Counted from the first letter of the stretch, positions 8,295-17,282 are shown. The stretch is 64,000 bases of DNA from Parasedimentitalea marina (GCF_004006175.1 NZ_CP033221.1:124001-188000); one strand, 5' to 3'. Notes: generated from the letters alone by a model not told the origin. Translations and numbers: made by a program.

Positions 8295-9907
8295 CACGCG
8301 GAGTTGAACTGATTATATCACTGTTGGTGGTGCTGGTTCTGTTTGTACTTGGGCTCGCTATTCTCGGCTATGGGCGGGATACCGGATATATCCTGCACGG
8401 TTGGCTTATTGCCGGGTGTACCGGCTGGGCGGCAATCCATCTTATCACCAAGCTCTCCGATCCTGCCCCGGATATCCCTCTGGAGTACAAGGACGATGTC
8501 ATTAAATGGGGGGTTCTGGCCTGTTTCACCTGGGGTGTGATTGGGTTCACTGTTGGCGATATTTTGGCATGGCAGCTGGCTATCCCATCGTTGAATGGGG
8601 ACATGTTCTGGAGCAATTTTGGCCGTATTCGGCCCGTACACACAACGGCCGTAATATTTGGTTTCGCAGGCAATGCCTTAATCGCCACGTCCTTCTATGT
8701 GGTGCAACGAACATCACGTGCCAGACTGGCCAGTGAAACGCTGCCCTGGATGGTATTTGGCGGCTATAACCTTTTCGTTCTGCTGGCGGTTACCGGATAT
8801 CCACTGGGCATCACTCAATCAAAAGAATACGCCGAACCGGAATGGTACGCCGATCTGGTGCTGCTGTTTACCTGGGTCGCCTATCTGTCTCTTTACATGC
8901 GTACATTGGCCCGTCGGGCGGAGCCGCATATCTATGTTGCCAACTGGTACTACCTTGGCTTTATCGTGGTGATCGCGATGCTGCACGTCGTCAATAACCT
9001 CAGCATACCGGTGTCCATCGCCTATCCCAAAAGCTATGCGCTGTTCGCTGGAGTACAGGATGCGATGACCCAGTGGTGGTATGGCCACAACGCAGTTGGG
9101 TTTCTGCTCACCGCTGGTTTTCTTGGTATGATGTACTATTTCTTGCCCAAAGCGGCTGGACGTCCAATCTACAGCTATCGGATGTCGATCCTTGGATTTT
9201 GGGGGATCACATTTCTGTACCTCTGGGCCGGATCACACCATTTGCATTACACCGCCCTGCCCGACTGGGTCCAATACTTGGGCATGACAATGTCTATCAT
9301 CTTGTTGGTTCCCAGCTGGGGGTCGGTCTTCAACGGATTACTGACCCTGAACGGAGCCTGGGACAAGGTCCGCACTGACCCTGCGATCCGGTTTATGATG
9401 GTGGCTATCCTCTTCTACGGTCTGTCAACTTTCGAGGGGTCGTTCCTGGCTATCCGTCCGGTCAATACCCTTAGCCATTATACGGACTGGACCGTGGGAC
9501 ATGTCCACGCCGGTGCTTTGGGCTGGGTCGCTTTCATTACGTTTGGAGCCATGTACAAGATGGTGCCCTGGATCTGGAAACGCGATGGAACCTATTCCCT
9601 GCGACTAGAGGCATGGCATTTCTGGCTCGCGCTGACGGGTACGCTTATCTACGTCGGAGCCATGTGGAACAGCGGCATCACCCAATCGCTGATGTGGCAG
9701 ACATATGAGCCCAATGGATCATTCACCTTTGCCTTTATTGACACCGTTGACGCGATGATCCCGTACTACTGGGCGCGCGCGATTGGCGGGCTGCTCTATT
9801 TGTTGGGTGCCCTGATCGGATCCTTCAACATCTACATGACCGTAACCGGGGCCCGCACCACAGAGAGTGATGGTGCGGGGCATCCTCTGGCACGGCAGGC
9901 GGAGTAA
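8291..9907 (+). CDS. ccoN: Cytochrome cbb3 oxidase subunit I
   Basis: 538 residues, full length for CcoN. Visible are RPVHTTAVIFGFAGNAL (heme b region), WWYGHNAVGFLLTAGFLG with the CuB histidine, AGSHHLHYTALPDW with the His pair, and DWTVGHVHAGALGWV with the two heme ligands. It is the catalytic heme b/b3-CuB subunit of a high-affinity O2-reducing proton pump in the inner membrane. It is translationally coupled to the DUF1971 gene (ATGA) and followed four bases later by ccoO. This is a C-family heme-copper oxidase, unrelated in sequence class to the CuA enzyme at 14.3-16.3 kb. Confidence 0.96.
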   Translation: MTRGVELIISLLVVLVLFVLGLAILGYGRDTGYILHGWLIAGCTGWAAIHLITKLSDPAPDIPLEYKDDVIKWGVLACFTWGVIGFTVGDILAWQLAIPSLNGDMFWSNFGRIRPVHTTAVIFGFAGNALIATSFYVVQRTSRARLASETLPWMVFGGYNLFVLLAVTGYPLGITQSKEYAEPEWYADLVLLFTWVAYLSLYMRTLARRAEPHIYVANWYYLGFIVVIAMLHVVNNLSIPVSIAYPKSYALFAGVQDAMTQWWYGHNAVGFLLTAGFLGMMYYFLPKAAGRPIYSYRMSILGFWGITFLYLWAGSHHLHYTALPDWVQYLGMTMSIILLVPSWGSVFNGLLTLNGAWDKVRTDPAIRFMMVAILFYGLSTFEGSFLAIRPVNTLSHYTDWTVGHVHAGALGWVAFITFGAMYKMVPWIWKRDGTYSLRLEAWHFWLALTGTLIYVGAMWNSGITQSLMWQTYEPNGSFTFAFIDTVDAMIPYYWARAIGGLLYLLGALIGSFNIYMTVTGARTTESDGAGHPLARQAE

Positions 9908-9911
9908 TTTC

Positions 9912-10642
9912 ATGGATACCAAACACGCAAAACTGGAGCGCAACGGTATTGCCTTTGCCGCCGCCATTCTCTTTGTGGCCTCGTTGGGGGGGATTTTTGA
10001 AATCGCCCCCCTGTTTACCATCGAAAACACTGTGGAAAAGGTCGACGGCATGCGCCCCTATACCCCGCTAGAGCTGGCAGGCCGGGACATCTATGTGCGC
10101 GAAGGCTGTTATGCTTGCCATTCCCAGATGATCCGCACCTTAAAGTCAGACGTGGATCGCTATGGCCATTTCAGCCTGGCCGCCGAGTCGATGTATGATC
10201 ATCCGCACCAATGGGGATCCAAGCGTACAGGCCCGGATCTGGCCCGAATTGGCAACAAATATTCGGACGCCTGGCATGTCGCCCATCTAAAGACCCCCCG
10301 CGAGATCGTCGAGGGGTCGGTCATGCCGGGCTATGCCTTCCTATCCGAAACCCGGTTGGATACGGCCCGGCTGCCAGCCTCGTTGACGGCCCTGTCCCGA
10401 GCTGGGGTGCCTTATACCAGCGAACAAATCGCCCATGCAGACAGTGATGCCCGCTACCAGGCAGATCGCGATGCTAACTACGAAGACGCATTGATCGATC
10501 GATACGGCGAAAAGTTCAAATCCGTGATTTTGACGGGCAGCCAGACAAGGTGACCGAGATGGACGCACTGGTCGCCTATCTGCAAATGCTTGGAACACTG
10601 GTCGACTTTGACAACCTGAATGAAGAGGAGATAGCACGATGA
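9912..10642 (+). CDS. ccoO: Cytochrome cbb3 oxidase subunit II (monoheme cytochrome c), one frameshift
   Basis: The N-terminal anchor (residues 12-32) is followed by the heme c site CYACH at residues 66-70 in EGCYACHSQMIRT. As written, translation stops at 10553 after a wrong tail. From 10526 the correct C-terminus continues one frame over (DFDGQPDKVTEMDALVAYLQ...) to the stop at 10642, which overlaps the ccoQ ATG. The break lies at about 10521-10525, where TCCGT would need to be TCCCGT. Because the rest is perfectly conserved, a missing base in a C run is the likeliest cause. CcoO passes electrons from CcoP to CcoN. Confidence 0.9.
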
Positions 10643-10812
10643 ACCCCGATACCGTTCATGACAGTGTTCTGGTGTTCTCCAAAACCTGGGGCGCAGCCTA
10701 TTTGCTGGCTGTTTTTCTGTTGGCTGCCCTATGGATCTACTGGCCCAGCCGGAAAGCCACCTATGATGAGGCCGCCCTAAGTCCGCTGGGCGATGAGGAG
10801 ATCATCCGATGA
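10639..10812 (+). CDS. ccoQ: Cytochrome cbb3 oxidase small subunit IV
   Basis: 57 residues (MNPDTVHDSVLVFSKTW...), a single membrane helix at about 18-36 and a short acidic tail. Size, position between ccoO and ccoP, and the FSKTWGAAYL / WPSRK signature identify CcoQ, which stabilises the complex. Both ends overlap their neighbours by ATGA. Confidence 0.9.
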   Translation: MNPDTVHDSVLVFSKTWGAAYLLAVFLLAALWIYWPSRKATYDEAALSPLGDEEIIR

Positions 10813-11675
10813 AACCAGAACGTGACGCGATCAGTGGCGAACTGACTACCGGCCACGAATGGAATGGCATTAAGGAACTCAATACACCGATGCCCAAGGC
10901 CTTTCGCATCTGGCTTTGGGGTTCCATCGCTGTTGCTGTTGTCATGTGGCTGCTCTATCCAACCTGGCCATTTGTGACCGATTATACCCGCGGTCTGCTT
11001 GGATACTCCTCGCGTTCGGTGGTGACTGATCAGGTTGCAAGCGGACAAAGACACCGAGTTGAAACATTTGCCCCTTTTGAGACACAAGATGTCACAACAC
11101 TGGCCCAAGATCCGACACTGCGACCGCAATATGAGGCCTCAATCGGGGTACTATATCGTGACAACTGCATGGTCTGCCATGGGCGAGATTTGCTGGGTCA
11201 AAACGGTTTTCCAAATCTGACAGATGGCCATTGGCTTTGGTCGGGGCTTCCGGACGAGATCGAATACACCCTGCAGGTCGGCATCAACGCAGACCACGAA
11301 GACACCCGTTATGCTGAAATGCCCGCCTTTGGGCGCGACGAGATGCTGGAGAAGGCGGACATAGCGGATGTCGTCGATTATGTTCTGGCCATTTCGGGCG
11401 CAGAACATAATCCGGATGCGGTGGCGCGGGGCGGTGAACTGTTCGCCGAAAATTGCTCGGGATGCCACAACGACGACGGGATCGGTGACCTGGAAAGTGG
11501 CGCGCCCAGCCTGGTGGACGCGGCCTGGATTTATGGCGGCACCCGACAAGATATCCTGAAAACAGTAAATGATGGCCGGGCGGGCGTTATGCCGTCTTGG
11601 TCTGATCGCTTGACCGAAGCCGAAATTCGGATGCTAACGTTGTATGTTTTGTGGGCAGGACAAGGGGATGACTGA
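10809..11675 (+). CDS. ccoP: Cytochrome cbb3 oxidase subunit III (diheme cytochrome c)
   Basis: 288 residues. The cytoplasmic N-terminus HEWNGIKELNTPMPK is the CcoP signature, followed by one membrane helix (about 33-54) and two periplasmic class I cytochrome c domains with heme sites CMVCH (120-124) and CSGCH (216-220). The methionine ligands lie in EMPAFG and GVMPSW. It receives electrons from the bc1 complex or soluble carriers such as the pseudoazurin encoded nearby. Fourth gene of ccoNOQP. Confidence 0.95.
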   Translation: MKPERDAISGELTTGHEWNGIKELNTPMPKAFRIWLWGSIAVAVVMWLLYPTWPFVTDYTRGLLGYSSRSVVTDQVASGQRHRVETFAPFETQDVTTLAQDPTLRPQYEASIGVLYRDNCMVCHGRDLLGQNGFPNLTDGHWLWSGLPDEIEYTLQVGINADHEDTRYAEMPAFGRDEMLEKADIADVVDYVLAISGAEHNPDAVARGGELFAENCSGCHNDDGIGDLESGAPSLVDAAWIYGGTRQDILKTVNDGRAGVMPSWSDRLTEAEIRMLTLYVLWAGQGDD

Positions 11676-11832
11676 TCCAGAGCGGGAAAAACGGTCTCAG
11701 CGCATATTCTACGCGCTGATCCTGAGTCTGATTTTAGGTTACGCCGCCGCTAAATACCATCATATCTCACTGGCCCTGGATGCATATCAAGGCCAACCGC
11801 TGCCCGTTGACACCACCCGGGCCGCAAAGTGA
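11668..11832 (+). CDS. Small single-helix membrane protein after ccoP
   Basis: 54 residues from ATG 11668, overlapping the ccoP stop codon. A charged N-terminus (MTDPEREKRSQR) is followed by one hydrophobic segment (about 13-28) and a polar tail. It occupies the place where ccoG or ccoH normally follows, but is far too short for either and shows none of their motifs. It may be an accessory subunit or assembly factor; unknown. Confidence 0.55.
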   Translation: MTDPEREKRSQRIFYALILSLILGYAAAKYHHISLALDAYQGQPLPVDTTRAAK

Positions 11833-11892
11833 TCAAAGCATTCACGCCGGGCAACCGAACATCAAAGGTTGGGAATTTCTGCCACCTATGGG

Positions 11893-12211
11893 GCACACTT
11901 GAGCTCAACACATTTTGTCGGGAATGATCGAAAAGAATTGGATCGGCCGGTACTTTGGTTTCGCCGATCCAATGGTGAAATCCACCAAATTTCCTACGAA
12001 GAAAAGCAGCGTGATAAACCAGACGTCTTTCTACAATAATTGAAGGCGCTTGACCTCCCGGTTTCTTTAATCTCTGGCGATGAGAGAGCAGGAACAGGGA
12101 AAACACGTTCTGATGATCGGTGATGAGGTAAATGACTGCGCGGCCCTTCTGATGGCGTCTTCGTCGGTCATCGTTTTGGCCAACGGGTTGCGCCTGAAGA
12201 GACCAAAATGA
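11893..12211 (+). pseudogene. ccoI: Remnant of ccoI (Cu-exporting P-type ATPase for cbb3 assembly)
   Basis: Three decayed pieces match the CcoI actuator and phosphorylation domains. From 11893 one reads FVGNDRKELDRPVLWFRRSN then ISYEEKQRDKPDVFLQ and a TAA. From about 12043 comes LDLPVSLISGDE, and then HVLMIGDEVND, where the P-domain GDGxND has become GDEVND. The C-terminal two-helix region is collapsed to ANGLRLKRPK. The phosphorylated DKTGT site and all membrane helices are gone, so this cannot be an active pump. The final TGA (12209-12211) still overlaps the ccoS ATG, as expected of an ancestral ccoI-ccoS pair. Confidence 0.7.
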
Positions 12212-12387
12212 CAGCAATTACCTACCTTGTTCCAATTTCCATCGGGCTTGCTTTGATCACGTTTATTGGAGTTTTGTGGACTGTCCGGACAAATCAATAC
12301 GGCGATCCCGACGGAAATTCAGTGTGGATACTAGATGTCGATGATGTCCCCCTCTCGCAAGAAGAGAAGGACAAAATACAAAGTTAA
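12208..12387 (+). CDS. ccoS: cbb3 oxidase assembly/maturation protein CcoS
   Basis: 59 residues. An N-terminal membrane helix (LVPISIGLALITFIGVLWTV) is followed by RTNQYGDPDGNSVWILDVDD, the QYDD-G...ILxDD-like signature of CcoS. It is needed for heme/Cu insertion into cbb3 oxidase. It keeps its ATGA junction with the ccoI remnant. Its stop overlaps the convergent nitrite-channel gene by a few bases. Confidence 0.85.
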   Translation: MTAITYLVPISIGLALITFIGVLWTVRTNQYGDPDGNSVWILDVDDVPLSQEEKDKIQS

Positions 12388-13184
12388 GTTTCAGCTGGTT
12401 CGGCTTTGGGTCGTCCAGCAGCCACCCAGTACCCCAGCCCCATGATTCCAGCACCCGCCACTGCATTCCCTGCACTGACATAAGCCAGGTTCCGCAGCGC
12501 CTCGGCCCAGGTCAAGTCACCGGGGTTGTCGGACAGCAGCGTAATGGAAAACACCGTCATATTGGCTACAGAATGCTCAAATCCGGCGGCGATAAATGCA
12601 TAAAGGCAGAACCAGATCAGTGCAATTTTGGCCATATCGTTCTGGGTTCGAGATCCGGTCCAGATCGCAAGACAGACCAGCCAATTACACAAAATTCCGT
12701 TTAGAAACAGGTTAAGTCCATCACCATGCATTTTTTTGGCCGCGACTTTGTACAGCAAGCGATCTTCGCCGGTCCCCAGAATGACGCCACCGCCGCCATA
12801 GACAAATATCAACGCCAGAAATGACGCGCCGACCAAATTTCCAGCCCAACTTGCTGCCCAGCAGCGGACTAGGTCGCCAACTCCCGTACGGCCCGTCAAC
12901 AGCCCCATAGTCATATACATAGTATGTCCGGTGAACAGCTCGGACCCTGCATAGATGACAAGGATCAGTGCGATGCCAAAACTTGCCCCCATTACAATCG
13001 GGCGGATGCCGGGATCGACGCCCTGCCCAACTGAAAATATTAACACTATACCCAGGCCCACATAGGCTCCGGCCATCATAGCAAGGGTAAAGAAACCAAG
13101 AGGGTCTCTCTGCAGATGTGCGCGCTTGGAAACCGCCGCATTCGCAAAGGTCGTCACGCTATCAAGAAAAGCCATGTTTTCCAT
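12384..13184 (-). CDS. Formate/nitrite transporter family channel
   Basis: About 266 residues, six membrane helices. FNT-family motifs are clear: SELFTGHTMYMTMGLLTGR, the helix-breaking GNLVGASFLA, NGILCNWLVCLA and GFEHSVANM with the central-pore histidine. Such channels move nitrite, formate or hydrosulfide. In this island nitrite is the likely substrate. The start is set at ATG 13184 (MENMAFLDSV); ATGs at 13175 and 13193 are alternatives. It overlaps the end of the upstream gene and is last in the minus-strand group that starts at 16262. Confidence 0.85.
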   Translation of the reverse strand: MENMAFLDSVTTFANAAVSKRAHLQRDPLGFFTLAMMAGAYVGLGIVLIFSVGQGVDPGIRPIVMGASFGIALILVIYAGSELFTGHTMYMTMGLLTGRTGVGDLVRCWAASWAGNLVGASFLALIFVYGGGGVILGTGEDRLLYKVAAKKMHGDGLNLFLNGILCNWLVCLAIWTGSRTQNDMAKIALIWFCLYAFIAAGFEHSVANMTVFSITLLSDNPGDLTWAEALRNLAYVSAGNAVAGAGIMGLGYWVAAGRPKAEPAET

Positions 13185-13716
13185 CTTTCTCATGTGTTTC
13201 AGAAGTCCCGACAAAAACTGGTGCAATCCAAACCACGATCAGGCCGAGCGCCACATAGGCAAAGCCAAGGCCAAGGCGAATTTGATCTTCCTCCAGATAG
13301 GAATTGCACAATCGCACCGGGGAATGCGTGTACAGAAATGCCAAAAAGAGCAGCATTGAAATCGACTGTGCCTTCAGGAATCCCTTTAGGATTGGCCCCA
13401 TTTGTCCCCAGGCCAAAACCAGCGGCAGACCTAAGAAAAGCGGCAATGTAATAAATTTGGCGATGGTCCAAAAAGGATCAATTAAGGCCGCATCAATCGA
13501 CCTTGGCAGCATCCAAATCATTCCGGTTACAAGTGCCAAAATCAGCGCGGGCGCCACGGCTATCTGGGGCATCCGCGCTGTAACCGGAAGGGTGTAACCG
13601 GCCGCAGCCAATGCGGGGATTTGAACAAGGACATGGATGACCGGATCAGAGCCGACCTGCGACTGCACACCAATTGCGAGGCCCAGAAATGCGATGGGTG
13701 CCAAATATTGGATCAC
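13162..13716 (-). CDS. Multi-spanning membrane protein of the CuA-oxidoreductase operon
   Basis: 184 residues with about five hydrophobic segments. A conserved-looking stretch LYTHSPVRLCNSYL lies near residue 128-141. It overlaps the Sco gene at its start (ATGA type) and the nitrite-channel gene at its end, so it belongs to the same operon as the CuA enzyme. I do not recognise the family. An assembly role for the heme-copper enzyme is plausible from position, as for CtaG-like proteins, but there is no sequence proof. Confidence 0.65.
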   Translation of the reverse strand: MIQYLAPIAFLGLAIGVQSQVGSDPVIHVLVQIPALAAAGYTLPVTARMPQIAVAPALILALVTGMIWMLPRSIDAALIDPFWTIAKFITLPLFLGLPLVLAWGQMGPILKGFLKAQSISMLLFLAFLYTHSPVRLCNSYLEEDQIRLGLGFAYVALGLIVVWIAPVFVGTSETHEKDGKHGFS

Positions 13717-14303
13717 AACTCCTTCTCCAGTGCAGCTCGAATGGCGTTATAATCACGGGTATCAAAGGCACCGGAAAAGGCACCCTCACGATTGATCAAC
13801 AACACCGCAACGTTGTGCTGATACCCACCCCAGCCATCTGGAATGACGGTGATGCGGAACAGGTCTAACAGAGGCTCCAAATCCTGCGGCAAAGGTCGCC
13901 CAACGGTCCAGGGCATCCCAGTCGCGGTATGCCACTTGGCATAATCTTGCATGTTTTCCAGTGTGTCCGTTCCAGGATCAAAACTGACCGAGAACATTGG
14001 GACCTGCAGATTATACTGCAACAGGAAATCACGAAGTTCAGCGAAGTCCCCCCCGGACGTTTGGCAGATAGTTGGGCAAGTGGTGTAGATAAACTCCAGC
14101 AATACCGGGCTGTCTGGATTGTTAAGGCTCTGCCAACTGCCATCCATGGTTTCCAGAACAACAGAGGGAACGGGTTCAGGATTTGCCGAGATCTGTACCC
14201 TGCGGGCGCCTTCCGCAGTGATGGCCCGAAACCCGTCAGTGGCCCGCCACAGCGTGGTGCAGCCCAAAAGGGCTGCAACCGTGGTTATAATCAACTGTCG
14301 CAT
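13713..14303 (-). CDS. SCO1/SenC family copper chaperone/thiol reductase
   Basis: About 196 residues from ATG 14303, whose ATG overlaps the stop of the oxidoreductase subunit I gene. An N-terminal hydrophobic anchor precedes the thioredoxin-like fold. The copper motif CPTIC lies in IYTTCPTICQTSG and the third ligand is the His of GGYQHNVAVLL. Sco proteins deliver copper to CuA centres of subunit II. Its location directly after a CuA enzyme's genes fits that job. Confidence 0.9.
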   Translation of the reverse strand: MRQLIITTVAALLGCTTLWRATDGFRAITAEGARRVQISANPEPVPSVVLETMDGSWQSLNNPDSPVLLEFIYTTCPTICQTSGGDFAELRDFLLQYNLQVPMFSVSFDPGTDTLENMQDYAKWHTATGMPWTVGRPLPQDLEPLLDLFRITVIPDGWGGYQHNVAVLLINREGAFSGAFDTRDYNAIRAALEKEL

Positions 14304-15759
14304 CACGACCGACGCAACAGACCGGCAGCATAACGCAGCACCATGACAAGTGTGGAAAGCACAACAACAAGAGCAAACACACTCGCCAATTGGCTTTGCA
14401 ATTGCCATTCGTCGAAATGAACGGCCCAGCGACGTGGGATTGAACTGGCTCCGGACCACAGGAAGATCAGAACAAAACCCATACCACCGGCGACATAAGA
14501 CCGGAACACCAAGCGATCCAGGGCAGACATGCCCTGCGCCGCCTTGTCGCGCACCAACCAGGCCGAGAACCCAAAGGCCATCGCGACTTCACCCAGCAAC
14601 AGATAGGTATGAAAATGCCCTGGAACCCATTGTGTGTTGTGCATCAGCTTATTGACTGAAATCATCCCGTCGATCATCGCTGGGATCACGCCCAGCCCCA
14701 ACCGACTACACCCAGTGTCAGTAACCCGATAGGTAGGTCCCACTTCAGCCTTGATCCCTTGATGTAGGCCAACAAGGAAAACACTGTAATACCAATTAGC
14801 GGCACGCCTGACGCGTAGGACACAATCTGGCCAACCGCCAAAGTCCAGGCAGGCATATTCACATCCTGCAGCAAGTGGTGAAAATAAACTGCCTGTACAA
14901 AAATCACCACGGCGGCCCAGCCACCAATAAACAGGCGCGTGGATTTCCATGGACGGCCAGTGTACTCGGGCAGCAGTTCATACACAGCAGTGATGGCCAT
15001 GTAGATTGTCGCGTTGATGAAGACGTGGCCAAAGAAGTATGTGGCGTTCTTTGCCAAAAGCGGGTCAACGTCAAAAGCTGGGAACAGCAGGTTTACGATG
15101 GTAGCCGCCAATACGGCCGCGCCGAACACGATCCCTGTCGTATTGAATATCAGGACACTCGCGGCCGCAACAATTGTTGGCGGAGGCAGGTCGGTTGCGT
15201 CATTGCGGAACAGATACCGCCAGCCCAACGCGCCGAAAAGACCGCCATATTTGCCGGAGATTTTCAGGCCAATCTCCAGATAATAGAGCAGGAACCCCAC
15301 GCCAATCAGCAGATACCCAAGGCAGAATGTTACTGCAGCCCCGGCCTCCCAAAGACCGCCAGACAGCGCAGGCAATGGAAACAGGAAAGTCCAGGCGCCG
15401 CCAAAGCGACCGATGAAGATCGCACCCAGTATCAACACAACTCCGGCCAGGAACAGCCCCAGAAAAGCGATATATATCTGACTACGAAGTTCAACGTGCC
15501 GCGCCAGGAAATACCACATGATCGCAGCACCCGACAAAGCAGCAGAGCCAACCATGCCAGCCCCATGAGCCGTCAAAAGCATATAGAACAGCTCGGGGTC
15601 AAGATCGATCAATCCACCTTGGGCAACCCGCATCAGCAAGCCGAATACCATCATCAACAAAAAAACGACGCCGCCCAGTAACATGGTGATCTTTATTAGA
15701 GCTTCATGTGGATTTGGCGGCGGGTTTTCCTTGGATTGGGAACGTAATTCCAGCTTCAT
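14303..15759 (-). CDS. B-family heme-copper oxidoreductase subunit I lacking the catalytic Tyr (probable NO reductase), one frameshift
   Basis: About 485 residues over two frames: residues 1 to ~355 read from 15759 to 14690, and the rest continues from about 14697 in another frame. An extra G in the GGG run near 14692-14697 restores GWGVIPAMIDG. All metal ligands are present: His65 (TAHGAGM), His245 (FFGHVFIN), His294-His295 (YFHHLLQD), and HNTQWVPGHFHTY for the high-spin and low-spin heme ligands. This aligns with ba3-type oxidases. However, the position of the cross-linked tyrosine (H-x3-Y) is Asn249 (H-V-F-I-N). Loss of this Tyr is typical of NO reductases in this superfamily. It overlaps subunit II at its start and sco at its end. 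Confidence 0.85.
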
Positions 15760-16262
15760 TTGCTTTCCTCCAGAACATCAAATTCATTGATCATGTCGTG
15801 ATGAGAGATCCCGCAGAACTCCATGCAGAGGATCTGGTAGGTTCCGGGCACCTCAAAGGTGTGGACCAGTTTGTTGGTGTAGTTCGGCATCGCCTGAACC
15901 TGTGCGACCAGATTTAAATCCGGGTCATAGATGCCAAGTCCGTGATTCACATCTTCAGTGGTGACGCGGAACTCAACCTGTTGCCCAAGTGGAATTTCAG
16001 CCGTGTCAGTTTCCCACCACCATTGACCGCTGGTGATTTTCACGATCATGGCGTCACTGCCCGCGGAACGATGCGGCCAGTCGCGCAGGGATGCCAGTGA
16101 CACCAATACTCCCAGTATTACGAGGCACCAGATAAACCGTGAGCGTTGCTTGTTGACGCTAGGTGGCGGAGAAGGCCCATCTTTCGCCCTCAAAACACGG
16201 AGCATCACTGCACCGGAAAGGGCCATGAGAGCCAAGGTTACAAGAAGGATCGAAGTTTGCAT
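15756..16262 (-). CDS. CuA-containing subunit II of the heme-copper oxidoreductase
   Basis: 168 residues. Two N-terminal hydrophobic segments (about 4-24 and 42-60) are followed by a periplasmic cupredoxin domain. SGQWWWE and VTTEDVNHGL (His ligand) lead to ILCMEFCGISHHDM, a complete CuA set (Cys, Glu, Cys, His, Met). It takes electrons from a soluble carrier, possibly the pseudoazurin, to subunit I. First gene of the minus-strand operon, with a 107-bp gap to the divergent Rrf2 regulator. Confidence 0.88.
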   Translation of the reverse strand: MQTSILLVTLALMALSGAVMLRVLRAKDGPSPPPSVNKQRSRFIWCLVILGVLVSLASLRDWPHRSAGSDAMIVKITSGQWWWETDTAEIPLGQQVEFRVTTEDVNHGLGIYDPDLNLVAQVQAMPNYTNKLVHTFEVPGTYQILCMEFCGISHHDMINEFDVLEESK

Positions 16263-16303
16263 GTGTTGGCCTTTCCAAGTCTGTTCCCGTTGTGCCTATA
16301 AAC

Positions 16304-16322
16304 TTGCATTTTGAATGTCAAT
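16304..16322. promoter_or_regulatory. Candidate operator between CuA-oxidoreductase operon and NsrR-like gene
   Basis: TTGCATTTTGAATGTCAAT contains imperfectly opposed half-sites (TTGCATT and, inverted, TTGACATT). It lies midway in the divergent intergenic region, where an autoregulated NsrR-like protein would bind. Only the position and partial symmetry support it. Confidence 0.35.
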
Positions 16323-16369
16323 TTAAATCTACACTTGGGATACCAGTTAAGTCGTGCTAAGTGCACGGC

Positions 16370-16819
16370 ATGCAACTTTCAAAATTCTCAGACTATGCGC
16401 TTCGTATTCTCATTCATCTGGCCGCCTCGCCAGACCAGCTTTTGTCCACGCGTCAAATCGCAGATTTGCACGATGCAAAATACAACCACCTGGCCAAAGT
16501 TACCGGTTGGCTGGTTCACGAGGGTTATGCGGTTTCAACACGGGGCCGCGGCGGCGGGCTGCGCCTGGCCCGAGACCCGTCCCAGATAAACCTGGGAACG
16601 GTGCTCAGAGGTTTAGAGGCGGACAAGCCGCTGGTCGAATGTATGTCGTCGGATGGTGGAGCTTGCAGGTTTTCCCCCGCTTGCGGTCTATCTAACGCCC
16701 TAAATATCGCCCAGGAGGCATTCTTTACTGCACTAGAGGACTACACAATAGCAGACCTTCCTACCCTATCACCCGGGATGTCCAGATTGCTAAGCATCAT
16801 GCATTCGGAAGTTGGCTGA
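16370..16819 (+). CDS. nsrR: Rrf2 family regulator, NsrR-like NO sensor
   Basis: About 149 residues beginning MQLSKFSDYALRILIHLA, the winged-helix start of Rrf2 proteins. The recognition region is STRQIADLHDAKYNHLAKVT and the wing GRGGGLRLA. Three cysteines (C-x7-C-x5-C in ECMSSDGGACRFSPAC) are placed as the iron-sulfur ligands of NsrR. NsrR represses NO-detoxification genes until NO destroys its cluster. Its divergent position suggests it controls the CuA enzyme operon. The ATG at 16370 is preferred to an upstream GTG; no strong ribosome site is visible. Confidence 0.82.
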   Translation: MQLSKFSDYALRILIHLAASPDQLLSTRQIADLHDAKYNHLAKVTGWLVHEGYAVSTRGRGGGLRLARDPSQINLGTVLRGLEADKPLVECMSSDGGACRFSPACGLSNALNIAQEAFFTALEDYTIADLPTLSPGMSRLLSIMHSEVG

Positions 16820-17282
16820 ACAGCGTATTGTTGTGCCCAAAGACCAGGTGTCACGTGGTGCTTTCACCAGTATTAGACTTATAACAATCCCAAAAAACAC
16901 CCGACAACTGACTACCGTCGGCTTCAACCTTGCACGGGGTTCGTGTCATTCGGATCAAAACCAAGGCGCCATAGTCCACAACACCTTCAGAGCTAAGCTA
17001 TGCGGTTGTCTGGCCTGTGTCGCAGGCCGCTTGGCGCGCCACATCACATCAGGTGAATTTTCAGCAGTGGTGGATCGGCATTTCTCAGAGCTAGGGCTTA
17101 CCAGCGCTGAAACTGACATTGCGTGGTTTGGCTTGAAAGGTATGTCACTGGCCGAAATTGCAACGTTAAGACAAACACGTATTGGGACTGCCAAAGCTCA
17201 ATGTACCGCCATCTACAAAAAGGCCGGTGTGAATGGCAAAAGTCAGCTGTTTTCCCAGCTGGTAGAGGACGTTCTTTTATAA
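16812..17282 (+). CDS. LuxR-type HTH protein, probably N-terminally degraded
   Basis: The C-terminal ~75 residues form a clear LuxR/GerE helix-turn-helix (LGLTSAETDIAWFGLKGMSL, AEIATLRQTRIGTAKAQ, IYKKAGVNGKSQLFSQL). It matches a roseobacter class of small HTH proteins that normally have N-terminal membrane segments. Upstream residues (from a TTG at 16812) show no such segments or any domain, so the gene is either truncated or starts further in. No regulatory target can be named. Confidence 0.5.
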   Translation: MAEQRIVVPKDQVSRGAFTSIRLITIPKNTRQLTTVGFNLARGSCHSDQNQGAIVHNTFRAKLCGCLACVAGRLARHITSGEFSAVVDRHFSELGLTSAETDIAWFGLKGMSLAEIATLRQTRIGTAKAQCTAIYKKAGVNGKSQLFSQLVEDVLL

